Counted from the stretch's first letter, positions 50,298-62,067 are shown. The stretch is 64,000 nucleotides of DNA from Gilliamella apicola (GCF_000599985.1 NZ_CP007445.1:2046001-2110000); one strand, 5' to 3'. Program-made: numbers and translations. Notes: generated by a model from the sequence alone, not told the origin.

Positions 50298-50479
50298 TGA
50301 TATATTACCTCCGCAATATAAGTAAATGTTAAAAGATAACATAATTTGAATATTAAATAAATAAAAAAAATTTAATTAACTAATTTTTAAAAACTTTATG
50401 ATCATATCTGATCAATTAAAATGATCTTACTGTGATCTTTTACTATTTTTAGATCCAATTGAATTCAACACTATTTTTA

Positions 50480-51080
50480 TACTGAAACGTTGGCATGATC
50501 TGAAACTTCTTTACAAAATTAAACTCATTCAGTATTTAACGAGATTCATTCACACATTTCATAACTTTTATATGCTACCTATATATTGCGATTTAATTTT
50601 TTAATAGATTTGTTACAGATCTGTTTTCTTACATTTTTCTACTCATAATTCAGGACTATTTTTTACTGAAACATAGTCAGGATCTGAAACTTCTTTACAA
50701 AATTAAACTCATTTAGTATTTAACTAGCTTCATTAATACATTTCATAGCTTTTATATGTTGCATATATATTGCGATTTAATTTTTTAATAGATTTGTTAC
50801 AAATTTGTTTTCTTACATTTTTCTACTCAAAAATTTATGGCTATTTTTTACTGAAACATAGTCAGGATCTGAAACTTTTTCACAAAATTAAACTCATTCA
50901 GTATTTAACTAGCTTCATTAATACATTTCATACCTTTTATATACTGCATATATATTGCGACTTAATTTTCGATAGATTTATTACAGATTTTTTTCTTTCA
51001 ATTTCCTATTCAAAAATTTAGGACTATTTTTTTACTGAAACGTAGGCATAATCTGAAACTTCTTTACAAAATTAAAATAT
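50480..51080 (+). repeat. Tandem degenerate copies of the ilvC 3' flank (period about 175-194 bp)
   Basis: The element CTGAAACTTCTTTACAAAAT recurs with variation near 50500, 50694, 50869 and 51053. Each of the first three is followed by AAACTCATT(C/T)AGTATTTAAC and a stretch whose minus strand reads M-K-x-I-N-x-A-S-stop, the end of IlvC (MKRINVAS). The fourth is cut by the IS element. The true ilvC end with the same downstream sequence resumes at about 52548, right of the IS. So the block arose by repeated duplication of the ilvC tail and downstream DNA. The stretch 50298-50480 before it holds nothing recognisable besides the zapC promoter region. Confidence 0.8.
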
Positions 51081-51143
51081 AAAAAGGTGCCATTTTTGAA
51101 GTGACCCCCAATAGTTGGACAACCAATTACAGGGGGTCTTTTT

Positions 51144-51650
51144 ATGTCAAAATATAGTCGAGATTTAAAAATTATCATAGCTAATGAATTCTTATCAGGA
51201 GAATCATCGGAAATTCTTTCAAAAAAATATGCGATATCTTCTAGTCAGATTCGATATTGGTCCCAAGTGGTTGCAATTCATGGTGATAACGCCTTTCAAC
51301 CAACACCTCATTTACGTCATGCCGAAGCAAGATTACAAGCACTAAAATTAATGTGGACAAATGATTGGTCTCTCGGGCACACTAGTGCTATGCTTAATTT
51401 AAGTTCCTCCGGGCTTCTATTTGTTTGGCTTGATAGATATCATAAAAAAGGTTTCCGAGGGCTTGAATATCATTCCAGAGGAAGACCATGTATGAAGAAA
51501 CCCCGTATTGAACCCACTCACTGTGATGATGAAAAAACAATTGAAGCATTAAAAGAGGAAATTGCTTATCTACGAGCAGAAAATGCTGTTCTAAAAAAGT
51601 TGGAAGAGCTGAAGCAAGCAAAACGTCAACAAACAAAGAAAAAACGTTAG
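51144..51650 (+). CDS. IS3-family transposase OrfA (helix-turn-helix)
   Basis: 168 residues. Two helix-turn-helix regions (GESSEILSKKYAISSSQIRY and LGHTSAMLNLSSSGLLFVW) for terminal-repeat binding, a RGRPCMKK stretch, and a C-terminal leucine-zipper-like helix (EALKEEIAYLRAENAVLKKL) as in IS150-type OrfA proteins. The gene ends with an A6 run (51639-51644) where -1 slippage would join it to OrfB to make the full transposase. Confidence 0.92.
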   Translation: MSKYSRDLKIIIANEFLSGESSEILSKKYAISSSQIRYWSQVVAIHGDNAFQPTPHLRHAEARLQALKLMWTNDWSLGHTSAMLNLSSSGLLFVWLDRYHKKGFRGLEYHSRGRPCMKKPRIEPTHCDDEKTIEALKEEIAYLRAENAVLKKLEELKQAKRQQTKKKR

Positions 51651-51688
51651 TTGTTTTAGCTCTTAAATATCAGTATTCCTTAAGACAT

Positions 51689-52492
51689 TTGCTATCAGCA
51701 ACAAAACTGGCAAAAAGTGTTTTTTATTATCATGTTAATAGGTTGAAAACTCCGTCTGCTTATGAAAATGAGTTAAAACGTATAGAATCGATTTACCATG
51801 AACATAAAGGGCGCTATGGTTATCGGCGAATTCATTTAGCGTTGATAAATGAAGGAATTAAGCTCAATCATAAAACGGTACAACGATTAATGGGTCAGCT
51901 TAATCTCAAATCGACAGTAAGACCTAAAAAATATCGTTCTTATCGTGGAGAGACAGGTAAAACAGCAGCTAATTATCTTAAAAGAGATTTTAAATCATCG
52001 AGACCGAATGAAAAATGGGTAACGGATGTCACAGAATTTAAGGTAAATGAACAGAAAATTTACCTATCCCCCATTATCGATTTGTATAATCAAGAAGTAA
52101 TCGCTTATAAAGTGGCTAAAAATGCACGTTTAACGTTGGTGACAGATATGCTTCAAAAAGGGATATCACGATTAAAACAGTATGAAAAACCGTTACTACA
52201 TAGTGACCAAGGCTGGCAATATAGAAATTGCCATTATCAGAAGCTACTAGCTAATAATGGCATCAAACAAAGTATGTCCAGAAAAGGAAATTGTTTAGAT
52301 AATGCGGTAGCTGAAAACTTTTTTGGTCTATTAAAATCAGAAATGTATCATGGACAATGCTTTCAAGATGCAGATGAATTGATTGAAAAAATAGAAGAAT
52401 ATATAGAATACTACAACACCAAACGGATTAAAGCCAAATTAAAAGGCCTGACTCCGGTTGAATATCGAAATCAGGCCTTACAAGCCGCTTAA
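51689..52492 (+). CDS. IS3-family transposase OrfB (DDE integrase)
   Basis: 267 residues; in the -1 frame relative to orfA, and open upstream as far as the A6 run, so it is expected as an OrfAB fusion. The TTG at 51689 is only a nominal start. The DDE catalytic triad is visible: WVTDVTEF (first Asp), LLHSDQGWQY (second Asp) and NAVAENFFGLLKSE (Glu), with the R/K-rich HTH_21 domain (GRYGYRRIHLAL) before it. No truncation is seen. Confidence 0.93.
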   Translation: MLSATKLAKSVFYYHVNRLKTPSAYENELKRIESIYHEHKGRYGYRRIHLALINEGIKLNHKTVQRLMGQLNLKSTVRPKKYRSYRGETGKTAANYLKRDFKSSRPNEKWVTDVTEFKVNEQKIYLSPIIDLYNQEVIAYKVAKNARLTLVTDMLQKGISRLKQYEKPLLHSDQGWQYRNCHYQKLLANNGIKQSMSRKGNCLDNAVAENFFGLLKSEMYHGQCFQDADELIEKIEEYIEYYNTKRIKAKLKGLTPVEYRNQALQAA

Positions 52493-52567
52493 TAAAAGTG
52501 TCCAACTTTATGGGGTCACTTCAATTTGGCACCTTTTATTTTAATCAAAATTAAACTATTTCAGTGT

Positions 52568-54046
52568 TTAACTAGCTACATTAATACGTTTCATATCTGT
52601 CATGTAACTACGTAATTTACGACCCACTTTTTCAATTGGATGATTACGAATCTCTTCATTTACATCACGTAATTGGGCATTATCAACACTACCTTCAGGA
52701 ATTGCTTTGCCAAGATCACCAGCTTGTAACATTGGCATAAATTTTTCTTTTAATAATGGTACAGCTGCATTAGCAAATAGATAATTACCATATTCAGCTG
52801 TGTCAGAAATTACCACATTCATTTCATATAAACGTTTACGGGCAATAGTATTAGCAATGAGTGGTAATTCATGTAATGATTCATAGTAAGCTGATTCAGG
52901 TAAGATTCCTGATTCAAGCATGGTTTCAAAAGCAAGTTCAACACCCGCTTTAACCATCGCTACCATCACCACACCTTGATCAAAGTATGCTTGTTCGTCA
53001 ATTTTGCCTTGATATTCTGCTGCTTTTTCAAATGCAGTTTCACCTGTTTCTTTACGCCATTTTAATAAGTTAGCATCATCATTTGCCCAGTCTTTCATCA
53101 TCGTTGAAGAAAATTCACCTGAAATGATGTCATCCATATGTTTACGATAAAGATCAGTCATGATCACTTTTAACTCTTTCGCTAAAGCATTAGCGCGTAA
53201 TTTAGCTGGGTTTGATAAACGATCCATCATTAAAGTTATACCACCTTGTTTTAATGCTTCGGTGATAGTTTCCCAACCAAATTGTAATAATTTACAGGCA
53301 TATGCAGGATCTACACCATCAGCAACAAGTTTATCAAAACAAAGTAATGAACCTGTTTGTAACATACCGCAAAGAATGGTTTGTTCGCCCATTAGATCGG
53401 ATTTAACTTCGGCAACAAATGATGATTGTAAAACACCCGCACGATGTCCACCCGTTGCAGCTGCCCATGCTTTAGCAATTGCTAGACCTTCACCTTTTGG
53501 ATCATTTTCTGGGTGAACAGCAATAAGTGTCGGTACACCAAAACCACGTTTATATTCTTCACGCACTTCGGTTCCTGGGCATTTAGGTGCGACCATCACA
53601 ACAGTAATATCAGAACGGATCTTTTCGCCCACTTCTACAATGTTAAATCCATGAGAATAACCCAGTGCCGCACCTTGTTTCATTAATGGTTGTACAGCTT
53701 TAACAACCGCTGAGTGTTGTTTGTCTGGAGTTAAGTTAATGACAAGATCCGCAGTAGGAATAAGTTCTTCATACGTACCAACTTTAAAACCATTTTCAGT
53801 GGCTTTTTTCCATGATGCACGTTTTTCAGCTATGGCTTCTTTACGTAATGCGTAAGAGATATCCAATCCTGAATCACGCATATTAAGACCTTGATTAAGA
53901 CCTTGCGCACCACAACCTACAATCACAATTTTTTTACCTTTTAAAAAATTCGCTTCTGAAGCAAATTCATCACGAGCCATAAAACGGCATTGACCTAATT
54001 GTTCTAATTTTTCACGTAAATTTAGGGTATTAAAATAATTTGACAT
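52568..54046 (-). CDS. ilvC: Ketol-acid reductoisomerase IlvC (class II)
   Basis: 492 residues from the ATG at 54046 ([20 protein letters not shown]), with GGAG 6 nt upstream; an immediately preceding ATG is also in frame. Converts acetolactate to dihydroxyisovalerate in valine and isoleucine synthesis, using NADPH and Mg. Rossmann motif [11 protein letters not shown], metal and substrate residues in the duplicated knotted domains ([20 protein letters not shown]). Length matches the long E. coli form. Its 3' flank has been tandemly copied and hit by an IS; the divergent neighbour is yhdT, not ilvY as in E. coli. Confidence 0.96.
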   Translation of the reverse strand: MSNYFNTLNLREKLEQLGQCRFMARDEFASEANFLKGKKIVIVGCGAQGLNQGLNMRDSGLDISYALRKEAIAEKRASWKKATENGFKVGTYEELIPTADLVINLTPDKQHSAVVKAVQPLMKQGAALGYSHGFNIVEVGEKIRSDITVVMVAPKCPGTEVREEYKRGFGVPTLIAVHPENDPKGEGLAIAKAWAAATGGHRAGVLQSSFVAEVKSDLMGEQTILCGMLQTGSLLCFDKLVADGVDPAYACKLLQFGWETITEALKQGGITLMMDRLSNPAKLRANALAKELKVIMTDLYRKHMDDIISGEFSSTMMKDWANDDANLLKWRKETGETAFEKAAEYQGKIDEQAYFDQGVVMVAMVKAGVELAFETMLESGILPESAYYESLHELPLIANTIARKRLYEMNVVISDTAEYGNYLFANAAVPLLKEKFMPMLQAGDLGKAIPEGSVDNAQLRDVNEEIRNHPIEKVGRKLRSYMTDMKRINVAS

Positions 54047-54220
54047 CATTCTCTCCATGAGTTGAATTGTTTATATTCGAATCATGAAGCACTATATAAC
54101 AATTTTATTGTTGCTAAAATTGATATATTTACAATATTATATTGCATAAATTGCAACATACTTGCTAAGTTAAACACTTTCTTTTACTCTAAGCCACTTT
54201 CAATTCACTAATGAATCATT

Positions 54221-54457
54221 ATGGATCCACGTTATAAGCAAGCAAATAAAGAAGCTAAACTATCATTGTTGTTGACTTTTATCTACCTTATTGGGTGGAT
54301 TGTTTGTGCTTATTTTGTCGGTGATAGTATTGGCCTTTTAGGCTTCCCTTTGTGGTTTGAGTTATCTTGCATAATGGTCCCTTTAGGTTTTATTTTATTG
54401 TGTTGGATCATTGTAAAATTTCAATTCAAAAACATCCCGTTAGAGCAAACTAAGTGA
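54221..54457 (+). CDS. yhdT: YhdT family inner membrane protein (DUF997)
   Basis: 78 residues with two TM helices (about 16-35 and 48-68), a short cytoplasmic N-terminus (MDPRYKQANKEAKLSLL) and Lys-rich tail. It lies 7 bp before panF, as in E. coli (accBC-yhdT-panF-prmA), and is probably co-transcribed with it. Function is unknown; its consistent pairing with PanF suggests a role in the sodium/pantothenate symporter. accB and accC are not seen here. Confidence 0.88.
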   Translation: MDPRYKQANKEAKLSLLLTFIYLIGWIVCAYFVGDSIGLLGFPLWFELSCIMVPLGFILLCWIIVKFQFKNIPLEQTK

Positions 54458-54464
54458 TAAAAAA

Positions 54465-55916
54465 ATGCATTTAGATATTATCTTACCTCTAGTTATTTAT
54501 CTTATTTTTGTGTTTGCATTATCAATTTATGCTTATGCAAAACGTAAAAAAGTTAATCAATTTACCGATTATTTTATTGGTAATCGTACTATGGGCGGTT
54601 TTTTACTCGCTATGACCTTAGCTGCCACTTATATTAGTGCAAGTTCGTTTATAGGTGGTCCTGGCGCAGCTTATAAATATGGACTCGGTTGGGTATTGTT
54701 GTCGATGATTCAAGTACCAACGGTCTTACTTTCTTTGGGGATTTTGGGTAAAAAATTTGCTATTTTGGCACGTAAATATAATGCGATAACGTTAAGTGAT
54801 ATGCTTTATGCTCACTATAAAAGTAAAATCATCGTTTGGTTTGCTAGTATCGCGTTAGTGGTTGCCTTTGTTGGCGCAATGACAGTCCAGTTTGTTGGTG
54901 GTGCTCGTTTATTGGAATCGTCAGTTCACATTCCATATGACATCGGGTTACTGATTTTTGGTGTTGGCACCGTTATCTATACCGCATTTGGAGGCTTTAG
55001 GGCAAGTATTTTAAACGATGCTTTCCAAGGATTAGTAATGATTATTGGTGCAATTTTACTATTAACCGCCATTATTTATGCAGGTGGTGGAATATCAACA
55101 ATTATCCATCGTTTAAATGAAATTAATCCAGCATTGTTAACGCCACAAGGTCCAGATAACTTTATGGACTTTCCTTTTATGACCTCTTTTTGGATATTAG
55201 TCTGTTTTGGGGTAGTTGGGTTACCACATACTGCTGTGCGTTGTATGGCATATAAAGATAGTAAAGCTGTGCACCAGGGCATCATTATCGGTACGATTGT
55301 CGTAACGATTATTATGTTAACTATGCACCTATCTGGCGCGCTAGGACGAGCTATTATTGATGATTTAACGATACCAGATCAAATTGTTCCAACTTTAATT
55401 ATTAATGTTATGCCACCATTAGCTGCAGGTATCTTTTTAGCTGCGCCATTGGCTGCAATTATGTCAACCATTAATGCTCAATTATTACAGGTTTCATCTG
55501 TATTAATAAAAGACCTATTTTTAAGTATAAAACCTGACACTAATTATAGTGATAAGATGTTAACCCGGGTGTCGGTTATCATCACAATTATTTTTGGCGG
55601 TTTGCTTATTTTAGCGGCTTGGAATCCTCCTGATATGATTATCTGGTTAAATTTGCTGGCTTTCGGTGGGCTTGAAGCTGTGTTTTTATGGCCGTTAGTG
55701 TTGGGTTTATATTGGAAAAATGCCAATGCCACTGGTGCATTATGTTCAATGTTTGCTGGAGCTATTAGCTATATTCTTTTAGCTGCTTATAATCTTAAAA
55801 TCTATTCTTTTCATCCAATTGTTCCTTCACTGATTATTGGATTATTAGTTTTTACAATTGCCAACATGTTTGGCAACACGGGAAAAAATTATGCCTTGGA
55901 TTCAACTCAGAATTAA
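54465..55916 (+). CDS. panF: Sodium/pantothenate symporter PanF
   Basis: 483 residues, 13 TM segments, sodium:solute symporter family. The sequence matches PanF over its full length ([60 protein letters not shown]). It brings pantothenate, the coenzyme A precursor, into the cell with Na+. The last 26 bp overlap prmA, so the two are translationally coupled in the yhdT-panF-prmA-dusB-fis string. Confidence 0.94.
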   Translation: MHLDIILPLVIYLIFVFALSIYAYAKRKKVNQFTDYFIGNRTMGGFLLAMTLAATYISASSFIGGPGAAYKYGLGWVLLSMIQVPTVLLSLGILGKKFAILARKYNAITLSDMLYAHYKSKIIVWFASIALVVAFVGAMTVQFVGGARLLESSVHIPYDIGLLIFGVGTVIYTAFGGFRASILNDAFQGLVMIIGAILLLTAIIYAGGGISTIIHRLNEINPALLTPQGPDNFMDFPFMTSFWILVCFGVVGLPHTAVRCMAYKDSKAVHQGIIIGTIVVTIIMLTMHLSGALGRAIIDDLTIPDQIVPTLIINVMPPLAAGIFLAAPLAAIMSTINAQLLQVSSVLIKDLFLSIKPDTNYSDKMLTRVSVIITIIFGGLLILAAWNPPDMIIWLNLLAFGGLEAVFLWPLVLGLYWKNANATGALCSMFAGAISYILLAAYNLKIYSFHPIVPSLIIGLLVFTIANMFGNTGKNYALDSTQN

Positions 55917-56757
55917 TACGACTAGCGAATTTGCAGAAGAAATTAGCGAACAATTAGAACAATCTGGTGCAGTATCAATTACATTTCAAGATACCTATGA
56001 TACTCCAGTTTTTGAGCCCTTACCTGGCGAAACGAAACTTTGGGGAAATACGGATGTTGTGGGTCTTTATGATGCTCAAATTAATACGGATGAATTGAAA
56101 GCAATATTAAATCTTGATCAATATTCTTATAAAATTGAACAATTAGAAGATAAAGATTGGGAGCGAGAATGGATGGATAACTTTCATCCTATGCAGTTTG
56201 GTCAGCGACTTTGGATTTGCCCAAGTTGGCGTGATGTTCCTGATCCAAATGCAGTTAACGTCATGTTAGACCCTGGCTTAGCGTTTGGTACTGGCACCCA
56301 TCCAACTACTGCATTATGCTTAACTTGGCTAGAAAGCTTAGATCTGAAAAATAAATTAGTTATTGATTATGGTTGTGGTTCTGGCATTTTAGCTATTGCA
56401 GCTTTAAAATTGGGTGCAAAACGCGTTATAGGTATTGATATCGATCCACAGGCAATTCAAGCTAGTCATGACAATGCACAACGTAACAATGTTGATGATA
56501 AACTAGAACTTTATTTAGCTAAAGATATTCCTGATAATTTACAAGCAGATGTAGTTGTTGCTAATATCCTTGCAGGTCCTTTAAAAGAACTTGAACCACA
56601 AATAAGTAAACTTGTAAAATCCTATGGTGAACTAGGTTTGTCTGGTATTTTGGCTACCCAATCATCAAGTGTTTGTAGTGCTTATCGAATACACTTTGAT
56701 TTAGATCCTGTTGTTGAAAAAGAAGAATGGTGCCGTATTACTGGTAAAAAAAAGTAA
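55891..56757 (+). CDS. prmA: Ribosomal protein L11 methyltransferase PrmA
   Basis: 288 residues from the ATG at 55891 ([20 protein letters not shown]); an upstream in-frame start at 55858 lies deeper in panF and adds a non-conserved leader. It trimethylates ribosomal protein L11 with SAM. The L11-recognition domain comes first, then the class I methyltransferase fold with [20 protein letters not shown] (motif I), GIDIDPQAI and the NILAGPL post-motif. Length is as in E. coli (293). Confidence 0.95.
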   Translation: MPWIQLRINTTSEFAEEISEQLEQSGAVSITFQDTYDTPVFEPLPGETKLWGNTDVVGLYDAQINTDELKAILNLDQYSYKIEQLEDKDWEREWMDNFHPMQFGQRLWICPSWRDVPDPNAVNVMLDPGLAFGTGTHPTTALCLTWLESLDLKNKLVIDYGCGSGILAIAALKLGAKRVIGIDIDPQAIQASHDNAQRNNVDDKLELYLAKDIPDNLQADVVVANILAGPLKELEPQISKLVKSYGELGLSGILATQSSSVCSAYRIHFDLDPVVEKEEWCRITGKKK

Positions 56758-56793
56758 AAAATTAACATTACCCCCTTTTAAGTTTGAGAAAAA

Positions 56794-57801
56794 ATGCGTA
56801 ATATAGCCGCCCTTAATTTGCTAAAAATTGGTGAAATTAAATTAAAAAATAATTTGATTGCTGCACCAATGGCTGGAATCAGCGATAAACCATTTCGAAA
56901 ATTATGTTATCGATATGGTGCAGGGATGACTGTTTCAGAAATGTTTTTAGCAAATTCGGATGTTTGGCATACAGATAAATCTGCATTGAGAATGATCTCA
57001 AATGATGATGTTGGTATTCGTGCAGTACAAATTGTTGGGTCAGATCCTGACGAGATGGCAAAAGCTGCCGAATTTAATGTCAGGCATGGCGCCCAATTGA
57101 TTGATATCAATATGGGTTGCCCAGCTAAGAAAATTAATAAAAAGTTAGCTGGTTCTGCATTAATGCAGTATCCAGAACTAATAAAAAAAATTTTGCAGAA
57201 AGTTGTCGGTGCAGTTGACGTACCGGTGACATTAAAAACGCGGACTGGATGGAATAAAGATCATAGAAATTGCATTGAAATAGCACAAATAGCTCAAGAT
57301 TGTGGTATAAAGGCTATTACTATTCATGGACGTACCCGTGCTTGCTTATTCAATGGCGTTGCAGAATATGAGTCAATAAAGGCTGTAAAGGAAAAGATTA
57401 CGATTCCGGTTATTGCTAATGGCGACATTTGTACACCTGAACAAGCAAAAGAAGTTTTTCAATATACGCAAGCTGATGCTATAATGATCGGCCGAGCGGC
57501 ACAGGGTCGGCCTTGGATATTTGAAGAAATTGCATTCTATTTATCACATGGACAGTTAAAAAAAAGTAAAAGTGTTGATGAAGTGGAGCAAGTTGTTTTA
57601 TCACACCTTGATGAGCTTTATCAACTTTACGGAGAATATAAAGGATTAAGGATTGCCAGAAAGCATGTAAATTGGTATACCAAGGATTATGCTGATAGCG
57701 ATCAATTCAGGCGCTTATTTAGTGTACTTAGCAATACAAGTGAGCAAGTTAAAACACTAATAGCATTTTTTAGTCAAATTAGAAACAACCAAAAGAGTTA
57801 A
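56794..57801 (+). CDS. dusB: tRNA-dihydrouridine synthase B
   Basis: 335 residues. FMN-dependent TIM barrel that reduces uridine to dihydrouridine in the tRNA D-loop (position 17 in E. coli). Motifs: [32 protein letters not shown] with the catalytic Cys, [23 protein letters not shown] and [11 protein letters not shown]. The N-terminus is about 13 residues longer than in E. coli. fis follows after 7 bp, the conserved dusB-fis operon. Confidence 0.95.
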   Translation: MRNIAALNLLKIGEIKLKNNLIAAPMAGISDKPFRKLCYRYGAGMTVSEMFLANSDVWHTDKSALRMISNDDVGIRAVQIVGSDPDEMAKAAEFNVRHGAQLIDINMGCPAKKINKKLAGSALMQYPELIKKILQKVVGAVDVPVTLKTRTGWNKDHRNCIEIAQIAQDCGIKAITIHGRTRACLFNGVAEYESIKAVKEKITIPVIANGDICTPEQAKEVFQYTQADAIMIGRAAQGRPWIFEEIAFYLSHGQLKKSKSVDEVEQVVLSHLDELYQLYGEYKGLRIARKHVNWYTKDYADSDQFRRLFSVLSNTSEQVKTLIAFFSQIRNNQKS

Positions 57802-57808
57802 GAATACT

Positions 57809-58105
57809 ATGTCAGAACAACGCGTTACAGCTGCAGCACTTAAATTTACAACTGTAAATTCGCAGGACCAAATAACACAAAAGCCTTTGCGAGATTCAGT
57901 AAAGCAAGCTTTGAAAAACTATTTATCTCAATTAAATGGTGAAGATCCTAATGATCTGTATGAATTAGTGTTAGCTGAAGTTGAACACCCCTTCCTTGAT
58001 ATGGTTATGCAATATACACGCGGTAATCAAACTCGCGCAGCAAACATGCTTGGCATTAACCGTGGCACGCTTCGCAAAAAATTAAAACAGTATGGGATGA
58101 GTTAA
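57809..58105 (+). CDS. fis: DNA-binding protein Fis
   Basis: 98 residues, exactly the enterobacterial size. The C-terminal helix-turn-helix ([20 protein letters not shown]) is nearly invariant, and the flexible N-terminal arm contains the segment that contacts the Hin/Gin invertases ([20 protein letters not shown]). Fis is a nucleoid-associated factor that bends DNA, activates rRNA promoters and assists recombination. It is co-transcribed with dusB and ends at a strong terminator. Confidence 0.97.
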   Translation: MSEQRVTAAALKFTTVNSQDQITQKPLRDSVKQALKNYLSQLNGEDPNDLYELVLAEVEHPFLDMVMQYTRGNQTRAANMLGINRGTLRKKLKQYGMS

Positions 58106-58137
58106 TTATTATTAATTTGATCGATTTATGATATTTT

Positions 58138-58163
58138 GAAAACGCCTATATTAGGCGTTTTTT
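58138..58163. terminator. Terminator of dusB-fis
   Basis: AACGCCT / AGGCGTT form a stem around ATATT with AAAA before and TTTTTT after, 33 bp after the fis stop. The A tract on the left lets it also act on rbsR transcripts from the minus strand. Confidence 0.92.
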
Positions 58164-58213
58164 ATAACGATAATAAAACAATAAAAAATTAAGCGAAATA
58201 TTGTTTTATTCTA

Positions 58214-59206
58214 CTAAGCGGATAAGCGTTCAATCAATATTGGTTTTAAAGACAGTTTATGTAATGGCTCTTTAGGATTATGAAATCGATGTAATAACAT
58301 CTCAATGGCTAATTTCCCTAGCTCTTTTTTGGGTTGATGAATAGTAGTTAAAGGTGGCGTCATATATTGTGCGATTTCAATATCATCATAACCAACAATT
58401 GCAATATCTTTTCCAGCTTCAAGCCCATGTTGGTAAAGAGCTTGATAAACACCTATCGCCATAGCATCATTAGAGCAAAATACGGCTTTTGGAGGTTTAG
58501 CCAACGCTAATAAATATTGCATCGCAACAATACCTGATGCAAATTGAAAATCACCTTGAACTTCATAACCATTATGTATGATTAAATTAGCATCATGCAT
58601 TGCTTTACGATAACCTTGCAGACGTAATTGTGCTTGAGTATTATTTAAAGGACCAGTAATACAAGCAATATCCTTATAGTTTTTTTCAATTAAATATTGA
58701 GTCGCTATTATTGCACCATAATAAGAGTTATCCTGAATAATGTCACACATATCCATTAATGGTGTCCAATCCACCATAACAATAGGCAGTTTTGGATAAC
58801 GTGTAAATATCTGTTTTAGACTAGAATGGCTTTCAGTGCACATGACTAACAAACCATCAACGCGTTTTTGTAATAAATGTTCAATGCTATTGAGCATGCG
58901 TTTAGGATCACCTTCGGTACTACATAAAATCAAGTTATATCCCAGTTCATAACAACTTCGTTCAACACCTTGAACTACTTCGGAAAAAAAAGGGTTATTA
59001 CTGGTTGTAACTAACATGCCTATAGTATAGGTTTTATTACTCTTTAAACTACGCGCAATTGCGCAAGGAGTATAGTTTAGTTGATTTATCGCTAATTCAA
59101 CTTTTTCACGTACAGTAGGGCTTACATACCGATCATTATTAATTACATGAGAAACAGTAGATGTTGAAACTTTCGCAAGATTTGCGACATCTTTCATAGT
59201 AGCCAA
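58214..59206 (-). CDS. rbsR: Ribose operon repressor RbsR (LacI family)
   Basis: 330 residues from the TTG at 59206, which gives (M)[20 protein letters not shown], matching E. coli MATMKDVARLAG with AGAGAG about 8 nt upstream; an ATG at 59197 is the alternative, and a longer frame to 59290 overlaps rbsK. N-terminal LacI helix-turn-helix, then a periplasmic-binding-protein-like effector domain with [19 protein letters not shown] and the [19 protein letters not shown] end. It represses the ribose operon when ribose is absent. It is the last gene of rbsDACBKR, 16 bp after rbsK. Confidence 0.92.
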   Translation of the reverse strand: MATMKDVANLAKVSTSTVSHVINNDRYVSPTVREKVELAINQLNYTPCAIARSLKSNKTYTIGMLVTTSNNPFFSEVVQGVERSCYELGYNLILCSTEGDPKRMLNSIEHLLQKRVDGLLVMCTESHSSLKQIFTRYPKLPIVMVDWTPLMDMCDIIQDNSYYGAIIATQYLIEKNYKDIACITGPLNNTQAQLRLQGYRKAMHDANLIIHNGYEVQGDFQFASGIVAMQYLLALAKPPKAVFCSNDAMAIGVYQALYQHGLEAGKDIAIVGYDDIEIAQYMTPPLTTIHQPKKELGKLAIEMLLHRFHNPKEPLHKLSLKPILIERLSA

Positions 59207-59222
59207 TTGTAAAGCTCTCTTT

Positions 59223-60152
59223 TTATTGATTATGTAATTTAATAAAATTGTCGACTTCAGTACGTGTTGGTACAGATGTTTGTGCTCCAATTTTAGTTAC
59301 CGATAGCGCCCCTGCTGCATGAGCATACTTGATAGCTTGGCTCAAGGATTTGCCCTCTAATAATGCCGTCACTAACATACCATTAAAGGTATCACCAGCA
59401 CCAATAGTATCAATAGCTTTTACTTTAAAGCCTCCAATAAGCTCTCCTTTGCCTGAATCGCTTACCCATGCACCTTTACTACCTAACGTGATTATGACGA
59501 TTTTTATTCCTTTATTATGTAAAATATCCGATGCAGTTTGGGCATCTTGTTCAGTGACAATTTTTATACCTGTCAAATGTTCAGCTTCAGTTTCATTTGG
59601 CGTAATAATATCAATATTATTAAGCAAATCATCCGATAACTTCTGTGCAGGTGCAGGATTTAAAATCACTTGAGTATTATGTTGTTTGGCTATTTTAGCT
59701 GATTGCTCTATGGTAGCTAAAGGTGTTTCAAGCTGCATTAAAATTGCATCTGCCTGTATAATATCATTTTCAAATTCACGTAAATAATCGGGCGTAACCA
59801 TAGCATTGGCACCAGCATAAATCGCAATTTGATTCTCGCCTTGTGCATTAACTAAAATGAGTGCAACACCTGTATTTTCATTTTTGATTGTTGCAACAGA
59901 ACGAGTATCGATACCATCTCTCTTCAATTGTTGATGTATTTTTTTCCCTAATTCATCATCACCAACTGCAGCAATGAACTGTATACTAGCACCTAAACGA
60001 CCAGCAGCTACAGCTTGGTTGGCGCCTTTACCTCCAAATGAAATTTGATAATTTTTACCAGCTAATGTTTCACCTGGTTTTGGAAATTCATTAACATTTA
60101 ATATATGATCGACATTAACACTACCCAGTACTATTAATTTTTTACCACTCAT
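59223..60152 (-). CDS. rbsK: Ribokinase RbsK
   Basis: 309 residues from the ATG at 60152 with GGAG upstream (the longer frame to 60188 is not conserved). PfkB-family sugar kinase that phosphorylates ribose to ribose-5-phosphate. Motifs: [15 protein letters not shown] near residue 42 and [11 protein letters not shown] (catalytic Asp and anion hole) near 255, with [13 protein letters not shown] and [13 protein letters not shown] between. Cytoplasmic. Confidence 0.96.
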   Translation of the reverse strand: MSGKKLIVLGSVNVDHILNVNEFPKPGETLAGKNYQISFGGKGANQAVAAGRLGASIQFIAAVGDDELGKKIHQQLKRDGIDTRSVATIKNENTGVALILVNAQGENQIAIYAGANAMVTPDYLREFENDIIQADAILMQLETPLATIEQSAKIAKQHNTQVILNPAPAQKLSDDLLNNIDIITPNETEAEHLTGIKIVTEQDAQTASDILHNKGIKIVIITLGSKGAWVSDSGKGELIGGFKVKAIDTIGAGDTFNGMLVTALLEGKSLSQAIKYAHAAGALSVTKIGAQTSVPTRTEVDNFIKLHNQ

Positions 60153-60206
60153 GTAATTTACTCCAAATCTTACAGCGGAAGGACGCAATAATGCGTCCTA
60201 AAATTT

Positions 60207-61094
60207 TTATTTAGTTATTAATTTTAATTCTACAGGAATATTTTGTTCAACTTTTTCACCTTTTACCACTTTATCAGCGACTTCAATACCCATTGAACCT
60301 ATTTTTTCTGGTTGTTGTGCAACAGTTGCTGCCATTTTACCTCGTTCAACAGATTTAACTCCATCTTGTGTGCCATCAAAACCAACAACTAAAATATCAT
60401 TACGCCCTGCGGTTTGAATTGCACGTACAGCACCCAATGCCATTTCATCATTTTCTGCAAATACAGCTTGTAATGTTGGGTAAGCAGTAAGTAAGTTCTG
60501 CATGACATTCATACCTTTGGCACGATCAAAATCAGCTGGCTGAGCAGTTAAAATAGTTAATTTATTTGTTTGCGTTGATTGGACAAACCCTTCTCCACGT
60601 TCACGAGATGCGGATGTCCCCACAATACCTTGAAGTTGTACTATTTTTGCACCAGCACCCAGCTTTTCAAAAATAAAGTCTCCTGCCATTTTACCGCCAG
60701 CAACATTATCAGATGCAATATGGCTAATAACCTCACCTTTCCCTGCTGCTCTATCAAGAGTAATTACTGGTATTCCGGCTTTATTAGCGGCCAAAACTGC
60801 ATTACCTACCGCATCTGAATCGGTTGGATTAATTAAAATGACTTTAGCTCCTTTTATGATAGTATCTTCAACATTCGCCAGCTCTTTTGCTGGGTTATTT
60901 TGCGAATCAAGTACCACTAAGTCATAACCTAGTTCATTAGCCTTTTGTACCGCACCATCTTTAAGCGTTACGAAAAAAGGATTATTAAGTGTTGAAACAA
61001 CTAAGGCAAGATTTTCTTTCGCTGAAGCTTGAAAACTAACACTTAAACTTAAAGTTGCCATTGAAATTGCGGTAATAAATTTTTTAAATTTCAT
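60207..61094 (-). CDS. rbsB: Ribose ABC transporter, periplasmic binding protein RbsB
   Basis: 295 residues from the ATG at 61094 ([20 protein letters not shown]), preceded by GGGAGAG. A signal peptide is cleaved about residue 25 (QASA). The sequence aligns with E. coli Rbs[75 protein letters not shown] and [16 protein letters not shown]. Binds ribose and delivers it to RbsC/RbsA. Confidence 0.96.
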   Translation of the reverse strand: MKFKKFITAISMATLSLSVSFQASAKENLALVVSTLNNPFFVTLKDGAVQKANELGYDLVVLDSQNNPAKELANVEDTIIKGAKVILINPTDSDAVGNAVLAANKAGIPVITLDRAAGKGEVISHIASDNVAGGKMAGDFIFEKLGAGAKIVQLQGIVGTSASRERGEGFVQSTQTNKLTILTAQPADFDRAKGMNVMQNLLTAYPTLQAVFAENDEMALGAVRAIQTAGRNDILVVGFDGTQDGVKSVERGKMAATVAQQPEKIGSMGIEVADKVVKGEKVEQNIPVELKLITK

Positions 61095-61116
61095 AATTCT
61101 CTCCCAAAATAAGAAC

Positions 61117-62067
61117 CTATTTATTGGTTTTTTTATCAACTAACACAGCCAATAAAATCACCACACCTTTTACGATCATTTGATAATATGCATCAACACC
61201 TAACATATTGAGACCGTTATTTAAAAAACCTAATATTAATGCACCAATTAATGTACCTATAATTTTACCTTTACCACCTGACATGCTAGTGCCACCAAGT
61301 ACAACCGCGGCAATCGCATCCATTTCATAACCAGTACCGGCAGTAGGTTGTGCCGATGATAGTCTTGCAACTTCAATAGTACTAGCTAGTGCACAAAGTA
61401 GTCCGCTAAGTGCATAAACCGTAATTTTGACCCGATCAACATTAATACCTGAAAGTTTTGTGGCAGCTTCATTGCCTCCTAAAGCATAAATATAACGACC
61501 TAAACGGGTATATTTTAATAAGTACCATGCACCAATAAATACTATTGTCATAATAATAATTGGCACAGGAATAGCAAAAATCCGACCGAAAGCAAACCAC
61601 TCGAAAAGTTCAGAATTATCATTCATACCAGTCGATATTGGACTACCTTTAGTGTAAACCTGCGTTACACCGCGTAGAATGAGCATCATCACTAGCGTAG
61701 CAATAAATGCTTGTATTTTACCTTTTGCAATGATCAGACCAGAAAAAGCACCTAATAAAGCTCCTAGTGCTAGTGATATACCTATCGCAACAAAAGGGGA
61801 GAAATCCGAACCAACTAAAGAAGCCGCAATAGCACCTGCTAAAGCGAAGGTAGAGCCTACAGTTAGGTCTATACCGGATGTTAAAATTACCAAGGTCATG
61901 CCTACCGCAATGATCGCGTTAATGGATGTTTGCTGTAAAATATTAAAAAAGTTATTCAAAGTAAAAAAGTTATCACTTAAGCATGAAACAATTGCAATTA
62001 AAACCAGTAATGTTAATAATGATTTTTGCTCAATTAGAAAATTCTTTAACGTTTTATTTTGCAACAT
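61117..62067 (-). CDS. rbsC: Ribose ABC transporter permease RbsC
   Basis: 316 residues from the ATG at 62067, which overlaps the end of rbsA by 14 bp and follows AGGAGA. About nine hydrophobic segments; sequence marks of the family are [40 protein letters not shown] and [20 protein letters not shown] (coupling and translocation regions). Forms the inner membrane pore with RbsA on the cytoplasmic side. Confidence 0.95.
   Translation of the reverse strand: MLQNKTLKNFLIEQKSLLTLLVLIAIVSCLSDNFFTLNNFFNILQQTSINAIIAVGMTLVILTSGIDLTVGSTFALAGAIAASLVGSDFSPFVAIGISLALGALLGAFSGLIIAKGKIQAFIATLVMMLILRGVTQVYTKGSPISTGMNDNSELFEWFAFGRIFAIPVPIIIMTIVFIGAWYLLKYTRLGRYIYALGGNEAATKLSGINVDRVKITVYALSGLLCALASTIEVARLSSAQPTAGTGYEMDAIAAVVLGGTSMSGGKGKIIGTLIGALILGFLNNGLNMLGVDAYYQMIVKGVVILLAVLVDKKTNK

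Larger units (their letters stand above)
51082..52537 (+). mobile_element. IS3-family insertion sequence (IS150 subgroup-like)
   Basis: About 1456 bp bounded by imperfect inverted repeats: left 51082-51120 and right 52500-52537 share AAAAGGTGCCA, then GAAGTGACCCC, then AGTTGGAC. It has two overlapping-phase genes, orfA (51144-51650) and orfB (51689-52492, -1 frame), the IS3 layout. Both genes and both ends appear intact, so it may be active. A clean target duplication could not be resolved because both flanks are AATTAAA-type sequence. It lies inside the ilvC-tail repeats. Confidence 0.93.

Noticed and set aside
50770..51021. 83-codon open frame inside the ilvC-tail repeats
   Set aside because: It has no ribosome site, is Phe/Ile/Lys-biased by base composition and is explained by the tandem repeat.
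51070..51082. Target site duplication of the IS element
   Set aside because: Both flanks contain AAAATTAAA-type sequence but not directly at the inverted repeats; the true duplication cannot be separated from the AT-rich target.
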